Assembly: GCA_913020045.1 (NCBI GenBank)
Contig: CAJWBE010000006.1
Span: 1 to 64,000, forward strand
DNA: 64,000 nt
Source of the DNA: an uncultured Oleiphilus sp.
GTDB lineage: Bacteria > Pseudomonadota > Gammaproteobacteria > Pseudomonadales > Oleiphilaceae
Direction of reading: 5' to 3'
Shown: in pieces, positions 63,104 through 64,000 of the stretch
How the letters are laid out: each line of letters opens with the position of its first letter
Numbering within the stretch: the first letter of the stretch is position 1
Notes under the pieces: model-generated
Told to the model about the DNA's origin: nothing
The model's input: only the letters and a program-made list of their open reading frames with translations
Databases searched by the model: none
Translations under genes and position numbers: made by a program

Positions 63104-64000
63104 TTATTTTCTTAACCATTTAGACGGATTGAGTGGTTTTCCATGACGTCGTATTTCAAAGTATAGGCCGGATTCGCTGGCACCCCCAGAATCTCCTGCA
63201 TAAGATATTAACTCGCCTGCGCTGACCCAGTCGCCGGCTTCTTTAAGTAAGCTTTTGTTATTGCCGTAAAGGCTCATGTAGCCCTCGCCATGGTCAATAA
63301 TAAGGAGTAGTCCAAAACCCCGCAGCCAGTCAGAAAAAACCACATGGCCGTAGTGAACGGCTTGTACCGAGGTGTTGCCCTTGGTTGCGATTCTAATACC
63401 GTTTGATCGCAGCTTTCCTTGAGCAATGCGCGAACCAAAACGCTCCCGAACCTTACCACGAGTGGGCCAGGGAAGCTTGGCTTTTTGTTTTACGAAAGGC
63501 TCGCTATCTGAGGGTAAAGAGAGGTTTGCAATGGCTTGCTCGACTTCTCTCAACAGGCCTTCTAGCCGCTCTTGGTCATTTTTTAATTTTTGCAGCCGTT
63601 TCGACTCTGATGCAATCGAGATCTCTAGCTTAGCTAACACCTTTTTGCGTTTAACGGATTCCGCTTTTAAAGTCGTTTCAGTATTTTCGAGCGCCTTTTT
63701 GTTGCGTGAAATTTTGGCTTGCTGTTCCAGAATGCGCTTTTTTGTTTTAGCGAGCTTAGCCAGTGCTACTTCAAATGCTTGTATCTTTTCGCCCCGAGCA
63801 TCTTTTAAATAGGAAAAGTACTGCATATACCGTGATAAGTTTTGTGGGTCGTCTGTATCAAGTAATAATTTGATGGCAGGCTGTTTGCCTTGTAAATAGA
63901 TCGCTCTAAGCTGTGCCGTGAGTTGACCGGTTTGTTGGTTCAACGCTTGTTGCTGCTGCTTTTCGGTTTTTCTTAGCTCTACTACCTGACTAGCTAATTT
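63104..64000 (-). CDS. envC: EnvC-like peptidoglycan hydrolase activator, N-terminus cut by window edge
   Basis: About 299 codons are visible; the frame is still open at base 64000, and the protein's N-terminus lies beyond. Coiled-coil segments (KKALENTETTLKAESVKRKKV, LKNDQERLEGLLREVEQA) come first, then a LytM domain (about the last 130 residues; VRERFGSRIAQGK, GLLLIIDHGEGYMSLYG, LYFEIRRHGKPLNPSKWL). The normal M23 zinc ligands are degenerate: LYFEIRR replaces the HxH, so it activates amidases rather than cutting the wall itself. Order with the protease and YibQ is conserved. Confidence 0.93.
   Translation of the reverse strand, partial: KLASQVVELRKTEKQQQQALNQQTGQLTAQLRAIYLQGKQPAIKLLLDTDDPQNLSRYMQYFSYLKDARGEKIQAFEVALAKLAKTKKRILEQQAKISRNKKALENTETTLKAESVKRKKVLAKLEISIASESKRLQKLKNDQERLEGLLREVEQAIANLSLPSDSEPFVKQKAKLPWPTRGKVRERFGSRIAQGKLRSNGIRIATKGNTSVQAVHYGHVVFSDWLRGFGLLLIIDHGEGYMSLYGNNKSLLKEAGDWVSAGELISYAGDSGGASESGLYFEIRRHGKPLNPSKWLRK

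Overview
The window looks like a chromosomal segment of a marine-type, aerobic, motile Gammaproteobacterium, possibly near Cellvibrionales/Spongiibacteraceae. That placement is inferred from protein families (FabA/FabB, RsgA, EnvC, QmcA/NfeD, KatG, SCO, RND pump, REP-like palindromes) and a mid-range base composition; it is not proven. No tRNA, rRNA, prophage, plasmid or CRISPR was seen. Both edges cut genes: a molybdopterin oxidoreductase on the left and an EnvC-like protein on the right.

1-6.0 kb is a redox locus. A TetR gene leads into the truncated molybdoenzyme, and a phytoene-desaturase-like FAD enzyme and a 2Fe-2S ferredoxin reductase are divergent. Two identical-architecture TetR-type operators lie between them. 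6.0-13.4 kb holds a chemoreceptor, a periplasmic binding protein gene interrupted by an in-frame TAG, a chalcone-isomerase-like protein, a hydrolase, a DUF3179 protein, a NYN-domain protein and a small membrane protein. 13.4-22.6 kb has GST/cupin/GNAT, a ThDP enzyme with a CMD-like partner, KatG, another binding protein, RsgA and RidA. 22.8-27.0 kb is an RND efflux pair. 27-33 kb is a mixed block with a membrane-anchored binding-protein fold, unknown membrane and lipoproteins, a decayed gene, a DsbA-like protein and an AraC regulator.

33.0-44.5 kb is the most striking metabolic locus: fabA-fabB-fabV, then one 1505-residue acetyl-CoA carboxylase carrying all four functions in the order CT-alpha, CT-beta, biotin carboxylase, biotin carrier, then an acyl carrier protein. 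An Fe-alcohol dehydrogenase, an acyl-CoA thioesterase and an aldehyde dehydrogenase are transcribed divergently. Together they could form a dedicated secondary fatty-acid or fatty-aldehyde pathway.

44.5-46.7 kb is an integron-cassette-like island: one well-folded attC-like site, one attC half-site, several GTTRRRY boundaries, a methyltransferase cassette, a lipoprotein cassette and a truncated cassette. It is broken up by three identical-core 54-bp palindromes.

46.7-52.0 kb encodes a four-gene membrane module: NfeD, an SPFH/stomatin protein, a 947-residue membrane protein with a C-terminal P-loop ATPase, and an MscS channel. It is the best candidate for an undescribed multi-protein system. 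52-64 kb contains a nitronate monooxygenase, a YqaA-like gene without an evident start codon, an OmpA-family porin, a second MscS, and a pair of micro-genes (35 and 30 residues, good ribosome sites) divergent from an HxlR regulator with two matching operators. It ends with a PilZ/SCO copper-type operon, a CheW protein carrying a zinc-binding CZB insert, and the envC-ctp-yibQ cell-envelope cluster.
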